This document shows positions 16,188-24,563 of a DNA stretch of 64,000 nt, one piece after another (position 1 is the first letter of the stretch; each line of letters opens with the position of its first letter). Both the position numbers and the translations under genes were made by a program. The notes under the pieces were generated by a model that was not told the origin of the DNA, did no database searches, and saw only the letters and a program-made list of their open reading frames with translations. Source of the DNA: Geodermatophilus sabuli (GTDB lineage: Bacteria > Actinomycetota > Actinomycetes > Mycobacteriales > Geodermatophilaceae); NCBI RefSeq assembly GCF_010686765.1, contig NZ_JAAGWF010000003.1, positions 124,001-188,000 of the forward strand, given 5' to 3'.

Positions 16188-17702
16188 TCACGGTGGGGTG
16201 CTGTCGGGCGAGGAGGACGGCGCCGGCAGGGAGTCGACCAGCGCCTCGAGGGTGGCGCGGGTCCCGCGTTCGTGCAGCGACCCCAGCACGGCGCGGTAGT
16301 GCCTGGTGAAGCGCTCGTCGTCGACCAGGTCCCCGAACAGCTCGCGGTCGGCGAGGAAGGCCAGGGGGTCCTCCCGCTGCCGGCGGGCGCCGGCCACGAG
16401 GGTGTCCCGCCGGCGGTCGACCACCTCGATCGGCTGCCCCTGCTCGTCCACGCCCTCGGCGAAGCGGGCCCACCCGGCGACGACCGCGGCCGACCGGCGC
16501 ACCTCCCCGCCGGAGGCGAGGTTCTCCCGGACGACGGGGAGCAGCCACTTGGGCAGCCGTTCGGAGCCGTCGACGGCGAGCCGGGCGAGGGTGTCGCGGA
16601 TGTGGGGGTTGGCGAAGCGGGCGACCAGGGTGCGCCGGTAGTCGTCGAGGTCGATCCCGGGGACCGGCAGGAGGGTGGGGGTCGCCTCGTGCTCCAGGTA
16701 GCCCAGCAGCAGGCGTGCCAGCAGCGGGTCGGTCACGGCGTCGTGCACCAGCTCGTGGCCCGCGAGCCGGCCCAGGTAGGCCAGCGCCTGGTGGCCGGCG
16801 TTGAGCAGCCGCAGCTTCATCCGCTCGTAGGGCTCGACGTCGTCGACGACCTGGACGCCGGCGTCCTCCAGCGGCGGGCGACCGAGGCCGAACCGGTCCT
16901 CGAGGACCCACTGGGTGAAGGGCTCGCACACCACGGGCCACCGGTCCTCGACGCCTGAGCGCCGGGCCACGTCGGCCCGGTCCTCGTCCGTGGTCGCGGG
17001 GGTGATCCGGTCGACCATGGAGTTCGGGAAGGGCACCTCACGATCCACCCAGGCGCCGAGCTCGGGGTCGCGCAGCGCGGCGAAGGCGGCGAAGCTGCGC
17101 CGCGCCACGTCCCCGTTGTGCTCGATGTTGTCGCAGGACAGGACCGTGAACGGGGCCAGCCCCCGGTCCCGCCGGCGCACCAGCGCCTCGGTGACCAGGC
17201 CGAACGTCGACCGCAGCGCGGCGCCGGGACGCAGGTCCCCGACCACCTCGGGAGCCGTCGCGTCGAACTCCCCGCTCACCGCGGAGACGTTGTAGCCCCC
17301 CTCGGTCACCGTCAGCGACACGATGCGCGTCGTCGCGGCCGCCATCCTCTCGACGACCGATTCCGGGTCGTCCGGCGCGAGCAGGTACTCCACGATCGAC
17401 CCCACGACCCGGGCGTCGAGCGTGCCGTCGGTGTGCTTGACCACCAGCGTGTACAGACCCTGCTGGGCCGCCATCACCTCGGCCATCCGGCGGTCCGAGG
17501 GCAGGACGCCGACCCCGCAGATGCCCCAGTCCTGCGCCTGCCCCTGCTCCAGCAGCCGGTCGACGTACATGGCCTGGTGCGACCGGTGGAATCCCCCGAC
17601 GCCCAGGTGCACGATCCCGACCCGCACCCGGGACCGGTCATAGGTGGGCACGGACACCGAGCCGGCCAGAGCCGGCAGGGACCGCGCGTCGAGCGGCTGC
17701 AT
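16188..17702 (-). CDS. Mannitol dehydrogenase family protein (mannitol 2-dehydrogenase-like)
   Basis: 504 residues, the full length for the family. The N-terminal NAD-binding motif (IVHLGVGGFHRSHQAMYVD) is near residue 30. The catalytic K-x4-N-x2-H is present in MKLRLLNAGHQALAYLG, matching the Lys/Asn/His of polyol-specific long-chain dehydrogenases. It would oxidise mannitol or a related sugar alcohol to the ketose. ATG 17702 is preceded by GAGAGGACC. It stands alone between the two IclR modules with no sugar transporter beside it, so its physiological substrate is open. Confidence 0.85.
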   Translation of the reverse strand: MQPLDARSLPALAGSVSVPTYDRSRVRVGIVHLGVGGFHRSHQAMYVDRLLEQGQAQDWGICGVGVLPSDRRMAEVMAAQQGLYTLVVKHTDGTLDARVVGSIVEYLLAPDDPESVVERMAAATTRIVSLTVTEGGYNVSAVSGEFDATAPEVVGDLRPGAALRSTFGLVTEALVRRRDRGLAPFTVLSCDNIEHNGDVARRSFAAFAALRDPELGAWVDREVPFPNSMVDRITPATTDEDRADVARRSGVEDRWPVVCEPFTQWVLEDRFGLGRPPLEDAGVQVVDDVEPYERMKLRLLNAGHQALAYLGRLAGHELVHDAVTDPLLARLLLGYLEHEATPTLLPVPGIDLDDYRRTLVARFANPHIRDTLARLAVDGSERLPKWLLPVVRENLASGGEVRRSAAVVAGWARFAEGVDEQGQPIEVVDRRRDTLVAGARRQREDPLAFLADRELFGDLVDDERFTRHYRAVLGSLHERGTRATLEALVDSLPAPSSSPDSTPP

Positions 17703-17820
17703 GACGGGTCCTCTCACAGGTCAGGTGGCCGGCCGCCGTCCGGTCGACGAGGAGGATCCGCTCCTGCTGGTGGTGGTCCCATGGTGGCGAGACCGCCCCT
17801 GGCGCAGCGGCCCGGGGCTC

Positions 17821-18615
17821 TCAGCCGGCGTGGCCCCGTTCCGACAGCACCCGGGAGATGCCTCCCGCGGCCGTCATCACCGCGCCACTCAGGCGCCGCG
17901 CATCGGTCCTCTGCTCGGGCACCACGACGGACAGCGCGGCGATCACCCGGTCGGCCGATGCCACGATCGGGGCGGCGACGGACACCAGCGGAACCGGCTC
18001 GTCACGCCGGAAGACGGCCACCCGGTTCCTCCGCACCGCGGCGAGTGTCCGCCGTAACGCCGCGGAGGAGATGGGCAGCATCTCCGGCTCCTGGACGAGG
18101 TCACGAGCCAGCAGTGCCTCCTGCACCTCCCACGGGGCGTAGGCCAGGAGGACCAGGCCACCGCCGGTCGAGTGCAGCGGTAGCCGATCGCCGGTGTGGT
18201 ACAGCGGCGTGAGGGCCCGGTGCGACGAGATCCGGTCCACGAGGACGCCGTGCTCGCCGTCCCGGACGACGAGCAGGACGTGCTGGTGGACCGCCTCGGC
18301 GAGATCGCCCATGAAGGGCAGCGCGATCTCTCGCAGGCCCTGCCCCCTCGGGGCCAGGGAAGCAACTCCCAGGAGGCGCAGTCCCACGGTGAACCGCCCC
18401 TGCTCGTCGCGCTCGAGAGCGCCCCAGCCGACGAGCCGGCCCGCCAGGCGGGCGGCGGAGCTCTTGGGGATCCCGCTACGTCGGCTCAGGTCCAGCAGGG
18501 TCAGCCGGGGATGGTCCCGGTCGAAGGCGCCGAGCAGCGCGAGTCCGCGGTCCAGGACCGGGTCCCCGTGCGGCGGGCGACGACCGCGCCGGACAGGTGG
18601 CTCAGACGGCGTCAT
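17821..18615 (-). CDS. IclR-family transcriptional regulator (module B)
   Basis: 264 residues with an N-terminal helix-turn-helix (LTLLDLSRRSGIPKSSAARL) and an IclR effector domain (HVLLVVRDGEHGVLVDRISS; RLPLHSTGGGLVLLAYAPW; VVPEQRTDARRL). It is a clear homologue of the module A regulator and occupies the same place relative to its operon, divergent from the LigB-type gene. ATG 18615 is chosen; an upstream ATG at 18687 would place the start beyond a repeat that may be the operator. Likely controls the extradiol operon. Confidence 0.84.
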   Translation of the reverse strand: MTPSEPPVRRGRRPPHGDPVLDRGLALLGAFDRDHPRLTLLDLSRRSGIPKSSAARLAGRLVGWGALERDEQGRFTVGLRLLGVASLAPRGQGLREIALPFMGDLAEAVHQHVLLVVRDGEHGVLVDRISSHRALTPLYHTGDRLPLHSTGGGLVLLAYAPWEVQEALLARDLVQEPEMLPISSAALRRTLAAVRRNRVAVFRRDEPVPLVSVAAPIVASADRVIAALSVVVPEQRTDARRLSGAVMTAAGGISRVLSERGHAG

Positions 18616-18682
18616 CGGACGACACGGGGAGCGACCCGTTCGGTCGAGCCGAGAGGTTCTGGGCCATTGATTGGGATTGTGC

Positions 18683-18697
18683 CTCACGCCATGTGAG
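18683..18697. promoter_or_regulatory. Inverted repeat CTCAC-N5-GTGAG, candidate IclR site
   Basis: A perfect 5-5-5 inverted repeat in the 234-base gap between the IclR gene and the LigB-type gene. An A/T-richer stretch (CATTGATTGGGATTGTG, 18665-18681) is adjacent and may contain promoter elements. Confidence 0.35.
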
Positions 18698-18849
18698 CCG
18701 CACCACCGATGCTCACGCCGTCCGGCAACCCGCCGGCGGATCGCTCGAGGCCCTGGGCAGACCGGCTCCCTGACGAGGGGTGAGCCCTGACCGTTCCCCG
18801 ACCAACGGGCCCCTCTGCTCGAGCAGCGAGTTCACGAGAAGAGGAGACC

Positions 18850-19713
18850 GTGGCAGTCGTCAGTGCCGTCCTGGCCACCACGCACCATCCGTTCTTCTAC
18901 CGGGAGACCGAACTGACGCCGCCGGAGAGGCGACGTCCGGAGGCGGCCGAGTGGAAGCGGAAGGTCGAGGCGTACCGCGAGACCCTCACCGCCGCCCGGC
19001 CGGACCTCCTGGTCATGGTGGGCGCCGACCACTTCCACCAGTTGTTCTACGACAACTACCCGACCTTCCTGATCGGCAAGCAGCCCAGGTACGACGCCAC
19101 CTGGCACAACGAGGAGCGGTACTTCGGGCTGCCGACCTTCGTGCTGGACGGCCACGAGGACCTCTCGGGACACCTGCTGCAGGGCCTCATGGACCGGGGC
19201 TTCGACTTCGCCGTGAGCCACGAGCTCAAGCTCGACCACTCGATCACGTGCGCGATCCTCGCGGTGCGGCCGGAGGGCGACCTGCCCATCGTGCCGATCT
19301 ACACCAACATCTTCGCGCCGCCGCTGGCCCGCCCCGCCCGCTTCTACGCCCTCGGCCAGGCGATCCGGGACGTCATCGAGGCGTATCCCGGCGACCAGCG
19401 GGTCGCGGTGATCGGCACCGGCCACCTCTCCTTGGAGATCGGCGGCCCGCGCCAGTTCCAGGAGACCGCCCCGGACCTCGAGTTCGACCGTCGGGCGGTC
19501 GAGTGGCTGGCCGACGGGGACATCGACGCCATCCTCGAGAACGTCACGCCACAGGTCCTCGAGGCTGCCGGGAACGCCACGGACGGCTTCCTCGACCTCG
19601 TCCTGATGCTCGGCGTGGCCGGGCGCGGGAAGGCCCACCACGCCGATCACCTCGAGCTCTTCCAGACGACCGAGGCGTTCTTCACCTGGTACCCGCAGGG
19701 GGACCCGCGGTGA
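18850..19713 (+). CDS. Extradiol ring-cleavage dioxygenase, LigB/class III catalytic subunit
   Basis: 287 residues of the LigB superfamily (protocatechuate 4,5-dioxygenase beta, gallate and 3-O-methylgallate dioxygenases). Conserved His residues of the Fe(II) site lie early (ATTHHPFF), and DLLVMVGADHFHQLF, SHELKLDHSITCA, VIGTGHLSLEIGG and GKAHHADHLELF follow in family order. It cleaves a catechol-type ring next to the hydroxyls with O2. GTG 18850 follows GAAGAGGAGACC. It overlaps the small LigA-like gene by four bases. Order here is catalytic subunit first, the reverse of Sphingobium ligAB. Confidence 0.83.
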   Translation: MAVVSAVLATTHHPFFYRETELTPPERRRPEAAEWKRKVEAYRETLTAARPDLLVMVGADHFHQLFYDNYPTFLIGKQPRYDATWHNEERYFGLPTFVLDGHEDLSGHLLQGLMDRGFDFAVSHELKLDHSITCAILAVRPEGDLPIVPIYTNIFAPPLARPARFYALGQAIRDVIEAYPGDQRVAVIGTGHLSLEIGGPRQFQETAPDLEFDRRAVEWLADGDIDAILENVTPQVLEAAGNATDGFLDLVLMLGVAGRGKAHHADHLELFQTTEAFFTWYPQGDPR

Positions 19714-20084
19714 GCAGGTACTACGTGAACAAGTTCCTCTTCCAGGCGGACCGTTCACCGGAACTGCTGGCCGCGTACAAGGCCGACCCCGTCGCCGCGC
19801 TCGCGCGGTGGGAGGAAGACCACGGCCGGTGGCTCGACAAGAACGCGACGGTCGAACGCACCACCTGGCTCGCCTTCACCGACGAGGAGCGCCGAGCGCT
19901 CGAGGAGCACGACCACGTCGCGCTCTTCGAACTGGGCGCGCACTGGTTCCCGACCCTGCAGGTCTTCGTCGGGATGCACGAGAAGGACTACGAGGCCACG
20001 AGCGGTCCCCTGTCCTACCAGCGGGAGTTCGCGGCCGACCTCGCGCACTGGCGCGGCAGGACCTACCCCGACATCCGGCCCTGA
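19710..20084 (+). CDS. Protocatechuate 4,5-dioxygenase alpha-like (LigA) subunit
   Basis: 124 residues, the size of LigA. It is helical with the LigA pattern (KFLFQADRSPELLAAYKADPVAALARW; LTDEERRALEEHD-like FTDEERRALEEHDHVALFELGAHWF). The GTG start overlaps the LigB-like stop (GTGA). In LigAB the alpha subunit caps the active site of the beta subunit; in gallate dioxygenases the two are fused. Here they are separate, so the enzyme is probably a heteromer acting on protocatechuate, gallate or a methylated derivative. Confidence 0.8.
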   Translation: MSRYYVNKFLFQADRSPELLAAYKADPVAALARWEEDHGRWLDKNATVERTTWLAFTDEERRALEEHDHVALFELGAHWFPTLQVFVGMHEKDYEATSGPLSYQREFAADLAHWRGRTYPDIRP

Positions 20085-20164
20085 CCGGCGTCTGTCCGCC
20101 CACCCACAGCACACCGGCGTCCCGGCACGGCGCCGACGTCCCCACCCGAGGAGCAGAGGACCAC

Positions 20165-21577
20165 ATGACCCCCCAGACCCTGCAGGACCGGATCGACCAG
20201 CACGGCGACGTCGTCGGGATGCTGCGCAACTCCACGGCTCCGCCGTACGTGTCCCACCCCGTCGTCCAGCCGGAGTTCCACAACTGGCGGGACGAGTCGC
20301 TGGCCTGGCGCCAGGGCGTCGTGCTGTTCGACCAGACCCACCACATGGACGCCCTGTACATCCGGGGCCGTGATGCGCACCGGCTGATCAGCGAGACGTC
20401 GGTGACCACCCCCAGCTTCCCCGTGGACTCGGCCAAGCAGTACGTCGCCGTCAACCACGACGGGCACGTCATCGGCGACGGCATCATGCACCGGGAGGGC
20501 GACGACGACTTCATGTACGTCGGCCGCTCCCCCGCGGCGAACTGGCTGCTGTTCAGGGCCGAGAAGGGTGGCTACGACGTCGACGTCGACGTCGACCGGC
20601 GCTCCTTCGAGTACCCGCTCGGCCGGCAGATCTCGCGACGGTACTGGCGGATGCAGATCCAGGGGCCGCGGGCCTGGGAGGTCATCGAGGAGGTCAACGG
20701 CGGTCCGGTCGAGGAGATCAAGTTCTTCCGCGAGGCCTGGATCGACATCGCCGGGGTGCGCGCCCGGTCCCTGCGCCACGGGATGGCCGGCGCGCCCGGA
20801 CTGGAGATCTGGGGACCCTACGAGTCCTACCTGCAGGTCCGGGAGTCGATCCTGGAGGCCGGGCAGGAGTTCGGCATCGTCCCGGTCGGCGCCCGCGCCT
20901 ACCCCACCTCGGCCGTCGAGTCCGGCTGGATCCCGTCGCCTCTGCCGGCTGTCTACACCGGCGACCGGATGCGCGACTACCGCGAGTGGCTGCCCGCCGA
21001 CGGCTACGAAGGGCGCCTGCCACTCGCTGGTTCGTACGCCCCTGGGGCGGTCGAGGACTACTACCTCACCCCGTGGGACCTCCGGTACGGCTCCTTCGTC
21101 AAGTTCGACCACGACTTCATCGGCCGTGACGCGCTCGAGGCACACGACCCCGAGACGTTCCGCCGCAAGGTCACCTTCGCATGGAACGCCGAGGACGTGA
21201 CCCGCATCCTCGGCTCGGTCGTGAACGTCGACGGGCCGCAGTTCAAGTACCTCGAACTCCCCCTGGGCAACTACGGACAGTCGCAGTACGACAGCGTGCT
21301 CGACGGAGCCGGCACGCTGGTCGGGCTCTCCCTCCTCAACGTCGCTCTGTCCTACAACGAGCGCCAGGTCCTCTCCACGGGCGTGGTGGACCGCGACGTC
21401 CCCGACGGCGCGGAGCTGGAGCTCGTCTGGGGCGAACCCGACGGCGGAACGCGCAAGCTCAACGTCGAGCGCCACGAGCAGACCACGGTGCGCGTGGTGG
21501 TCAGCCCGTCGCCGTACTCCTCCGTCGTGCGCTCCGAGTACCAGGGCGGCTGGCGGAGCTCCACCACCGTCCTCTGA
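20165..21577 (+). CDS. Tetrahydrofolate-dependent aromatic O-demethylase, LigM/DesA family (module B)
   Basis: 470 residues, paralogous along its length to the module A enzyme (EFHNWRDESLAWRQGVVLFDQ, VYTGDRMRDYREWLPADGY, FVKFDHDFIGRDALE, LELVWGEPDGGTRKLNVERH). The residues around the putative aryl-binding region differ, so the substrate should differ. With the LigAB-type dioxygenase directly upstream, a role in demethylating syringate, 3-O-methylgallate or vanillate to the dioxygenase substrate is likely. ATG 20165 follows GAGGAGCAGAGGA. Confidence 0.85.
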   Translation: MTPQTLQDRIDQHGDVVGMLRNSTAPPYVSHPVVQPEFHNWRDESLAWRQGVVLFDQTHHMDALYIRGRDAHRLISETSVTTPSFPVDSAKQYVAVNHDGHVIGDGIMHREGDDDFMYVGRSPAANWLLFRAEKGGYDVDVDVDRRSFEYPLGRQISRRYWRMQIQGPRAWEVIEEVNGGPVEEIKFFREAWIDIAGVRARSLRHGMAGAPGLEIWGPYESYLQVRESILEAGQEFGIVPVGARAYPTSAVESGWIPSPLPAVYTGDRMRDYREWLPADGYEGRLPLAGSYAPGAVEDYYLTPWDLRYGSFVKFDHDFIGRDALEAHDPETFRRKVTFAWNAEDVTRILGSVVNVDGPQFKYLELPLGNYGQSQYDSVLDGAGTLVGLSLLNVALSYNERQVLSTGVVDRDVPDGAELELVWGEPDGGTRKLNVERHEQTTVRVVVSPSPYSSVVRSEYQGGWRSSTTVL

Positions 21578-21743
21578 GCCCGTACGGGCCGCGGGACGAC
21601 GGATCGACTGAGTGCCCGATCCCCGGCGCGTCCACCTGATCGATCCGGGCGCCGACGGCGACGTCCCGAGCACTGGTCACCGCACGTCCTCGGTCGTCGA
21701 CCCCGCCGCCCCACCCCTGAACCTCTTCGACAAGGAGAAAGCG

Positions 21744-22727
21744 ATGCGACAACTCCCTCGTCCCACGGTCAGCGCGGCGCTCGCCGCGGTGGCCGCTTCA
21801 CTGCTCGTCGGATGCGGGTCCGACGACGAGCCCTCGGCGACGGACTCCTCCGGCGTCGTCACCCTCAGGGTGGCCGTGTTCCCCATCGCCAACCTCGCGC
21901 CCCTCTACGTGGGCATCGAGCAGGGCTTCTTCGAGGAGGAGGGCCTCAGCATCGAGCCCGTGGAGCAGGGCGGCGGCGCCCAGGTGATCACCGCGCTCAG
22001 CGCTGGTGAGGTCGACGTGGGCTGGTCTTCCACGCCCGGCACCATCATCGCCGCCGCGCAGGGACTCCCGATCAGGATCGTCGCCCCGGGAACCGTCGGT
22101 CCGGACTCCGCGGACGCCATGACCGGCCAGCCGATGGTGGTGGCGGCCGACAGTCCGATCCAGGGCATCGAGGACCTGGCGGGGAAGAAGATCGCGGTCA
22201 ACACCGTCGGCAACATCCTCGAGGTCACCATCTCGGCGGCGCTGGAGAAGGCCGGCGTGGACCCGGGGTCGGTCGAGTTCGTGGAGATCCCGCCGCCGGA
22301 CCAGCCGGCCGCGCTGGCCACCGGGAACGTGGACGTCATCTCGGCGTCCGAGCCGTTCTACACGCAGGTCACCTCCTCCGGTGAGGGCCGGGCCATCTTC
22401 GACGCCTTCTATGCCGCGGCGCCCAGCCTCCCCACCGGTCACTGGATCTCGACCGACCCACATGCCAGCGAGAACGAGGACGTGCTGGCTCGCTTCGACA
22501 GGGCGATCACGGAGGCGAACGAGTACTCCAACAGCAACCCCGACGAGGCACGCGCCGCCATCCCGACGTTCACGCAGATCCCACCGGGGATCGTGGACCG
22601 GATCGGACTGTCGACGTGGTCGGACGACATCGACGTGAGCGGTCTGGAGACGGTGCAGGAACTGACCCGCAGCTACGGGCCGCCGGACCTCGACGAAGTC
22701 GACCTGGACTCGCTCGTCCTGGAGTAG
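21744..22727 (+). CDS. ABC-type substrate-binding lipoprotein, NMT1/SsuA-like (orphan, module B)
   Basis: 327 residues. The signal is MRQLPRPTVSAALAAVAASL followed by lipobox LLVGC (Cys near residue 24). The mature part is the same fold as the module A protein (LAPLYVGIEQGFFEEEGLSI, GIEDLAGKKIAVNTVGN, GNVDVISASEPFY). It probably captures the aromatic acid used by module B for an importer encoded elsewhere. The ribosome site is AAGGAGAAAGCG. A very stable hairpin starts four bases after its stop. Confidence 0.83.
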   Translation: MRQLPRPTVSAALAAVAASLLVGCGSDDEPSATDSSGVVTLRVAVFPIANLAPLYVGIEQGFFEEEGLSIEPVEQGGGAQVITALSAGEVDVGWSSTPGTIIAAAQGLPIRIVAPGTVGPDSADAMTGQPMVVAADSPIQGIEDLAGKKIAVNTVGNILEVTISAALEKAGVDPGSVEFVEIPPPDQPAALATGNVDVISASEPFYTQVTSSGEGRAIFDAFYAAAPSLPTGHWISTDPHASENEDVLARFDRAITEANEYSNSNPDEARAAIPTFTQIPPGIVDRIGLSTWSDDIDVSGLETVQELTRSYGPPDLDEVDLDSLVLE

Positions 22728-22731
22728 TCGC

Positions 22732-22772
22732 GACCGAGGCGTGTCCGGGGGAGCTCCGGACGCGCCTCGGTC
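22732..22772 (+). terminator. 17-bp stem terminator ending module B
   Basis: Arms at 22732-22748 and 22756-22772 pair over 17 positions with a single G-U wobble and a 7-base loop, immediately after the binding-protein gene. It separates the LigB-LigA-demethylase-lipoprotein operon from the CoA-transferase gene. Confidence 0.7.
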
Positions 22773-22872
22773 CGTGCACCACCGTCGATCGACGGTCCGG
22801 ACGTGGGTCACCGCGTCCGCCGACCGTCCCTCCCCCTCGGCCGCACACACGCACCCAGTACCGCAGGAAGGC

Positions 22873-24063
22873 ATGACGATGACATCGACCGACGCAACCT
22901 GCGTCAGCTCCGCAACAGGACCTCTGGCCGGCCTCGTCGTGGCTGACTTCTCCCGGGTGCTCGCGGGCCCCTACGCCACCATGCTGCTGGCCGACCTGGG
23001 CGCCGAGGTGATCAAGGTCGAGGGTCCCGACGGCGACGACACCCGTGGCTGGGTGCCCCCCGTCCGCGACGGCGTGGGTACCTACTACCTGGCGGTCAAC
23101 CGGAACAAGCGGTCCATCGCCCTCGATCTGGAGGACCCCGACGACCTGCAGGTCGCGCACGAGCTGTCGGCCCGGGCCGACATCATGATCCAGAACTTCA
23201 AGCCCGGCGGCCTGGCCCGCTTCGGGCTCGACTTCGACGCCGTCCGAGCCCGCAACGAATCGGTCATCTACTGCTCGATCAGCGGATTCGGCGCCGCCGG
23301 TGGCGCGAAGCTGCCCGGCTACGACCTGCTGGTGCAGGGCATGTCCGGGCTGATGAGCCTCACCGGCGCCGCGGACGGGCCACCCTTCCGCGCCGGCATC
23401 TCGGTCTTCGACGTGATGACCGGCCTGCACTCGGTCATCGGCATCCTCGCCGCGCTGCACCACCGCGACCTCACCGGCGCGGGTCAGCACGTCGAGACGA
23501 ACCTGCTGTCCACCGCCCTGTCCACGCTGGTCAACCAGACCTCTGCCTACGTCGCCGGCGGCGTCGTCCCGACCCGGATGGGCAACGCCCACCTGAGCCT
23601 CTTCCCCTACGAGCCGCTCCGGACCGGCGACGGGGAGCTGATCGTGGTCGCCGGCAACGACGGCCAGTTCCGCAGGCTCGCCGCCGCGATCGGCCGCCCC
23701 GAACTGGCCACCGACCCGCACTTCGACACCGTCGGCAAGCGCAACGACAACCGCGAGCGGCTGCGCCCGCTGCTGCTCGACGCGCTGTCGACGAAGAGCG
23801 CGCAGGACTGGTTCGGCATCCTCACCGACGCCGGGCTGCCCTGCGGGCCGATCAACACCGTCGCCGGCGGCATCCAACTCGCCGAGGACCTCGGTCTCGA
23901 GCCGGTCGTCGACGTCGGCGACGACGTCGTACCGACGGTGCGCAACCCGATCCGGCTGTCCCGGACGCCACCGAGCTACCGGCTCCCTCCGCCCGCGCTC
24001 GACGAGCACGGCGCCGACGTCCGAGCCTGGCTCTCGACACCGCGGGAGGCCGACCGTGGCTGA
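22873..24063 (+). CDS. Family III CoA-transferase (CaiB/BaiF type)
   Basis: 396 residues. The N-terminal signature GLVVADFSRVLAGPYATMLLADLGAEVIKVE and the later DIMIQNFKPGGLARFGLD, YCSISGFGAAGG and GYDLLVQGMSGLM are typical. The catalytic Asp lies in FRAGISVFDVMTGLH. These enzymes move CoA between carboxylic acids (formyl-CoA, citramalate, mesaconate and others). It was coupled to a citryl-CoA lyase that is now broken: its stop overlaps the start of that remnant by 8 bases. ATG 22873 follows AGGAAGG. Confidence 0.83.
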   Translation: MTMTSTDATCVSSATGPLAGLVVADFSRVLAGPYATMLLADLGAEVIKVEGPDGDDTRGWVPPVRDGVGTYYLAVNRNKRSIALDLEDPDDLQVAHELSARADIMIQNFKPGGLARFGLDFDAVRARNESVIYCSISGFGAAGGAKLPGYDLLVQGMSGLMSLTGAADGPPFRAGISVFDVMTGLHSVIGILAALHHRDLTGAGQHVETNLLSTALSTLVNQTSAYVAGGVVPTRMGNAHLSLFPYEPLRTGDGELIVVAGNDGQFRRLAAAIGRPELATDPHFDTVGKRNDNRERLRPLLLDALSTKSAQDWFGILTDAGLPCGPINTVAGGIQLAEDLGLEPVVDVGDDVVPTVRNPIRLSRTPPSYRLPPPALDEHGADVRAWLSTPREADRG

Positions 24064-24498
24064 GGCGACCGAGGCCCGGCAGCAGATCGACCTGCGGACC
24101 CCGCGGCTGCTCTCGATCGCGGCGGAGGAGGGCCTGTACGGCCCCCACTTGTCGCTGTTCGCCGCCATCGGACGGGTCCACCCGCAGGTGCTGGACCGCA
24201 CCCTGCCGCTCAACGGCGCCGGCGTCTGCGGCGCCGCGCTGGCCGACCTCGGGCTACCGCTCCCGCTGCTGCGCGCCTTCGCCCTGCTGGCGCGCACCGC
24301 CGGCCTCTCGGCCAGCTCGCCGAGGAGATCCGCCACCCGGTCGGCCGCGACGTCTTCCTGTCCGTCGACCTGAACAACCGCTCGGTGGCACCCGACCCCC
24401 ACCTCCCCGACGTCCTGCCCACCCGCCGCGACTCGGAGTCCGGCGGGGAGGGACACCGGAGCTGCGTCGGAGGATCCGCGCGGACGCGCTCGTCGTGA
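24056..24498 (+). pseudogene. Truncated and frameshifted citryl-CoA lyase (citrate synthase family)
   Basis: Only the C-terminal third of a roughly 270-residue lyase is present. It opens at GTG 24056 with QQIDLRTPRLLSIAAEEGLY and VLDRTLPLNGAGVCGAALADLGLP, which belong to the middle and end of citryl-CoA/citramalyl-CoA lyases. At about 24303-24310 the frame breaks: the expected AGLLGQLAEEIRHPVGRD is read only if one C is added, and then continues to TGA 24496. As written the open frame ends at 24373. A large internal deletion plus a one-base loss explains it. A sequencing error could explain the frameshift but not the missing N-terminus. Confidence 0.7.
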
Positions 24499-24502
24499 CG
24501 AC

Positions 24503-24524
24503 CGCTGCGCCCGACCGCGCAGCG
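24503..24524. terminator. Hairpin between convergent genes
   Basis: A perfect 8-bp stem CGCTGCGC / GCGCAGCG with a 6-base loop, placed between the lyase remnant and the oppositely oriented histidine kinase. It could serve both strands. Confidence 0.5.
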
Positions 24525-24563
24525 CGGTGGGCCACGTGGGCGGTGCCGACAGTCCTCCGGTCG

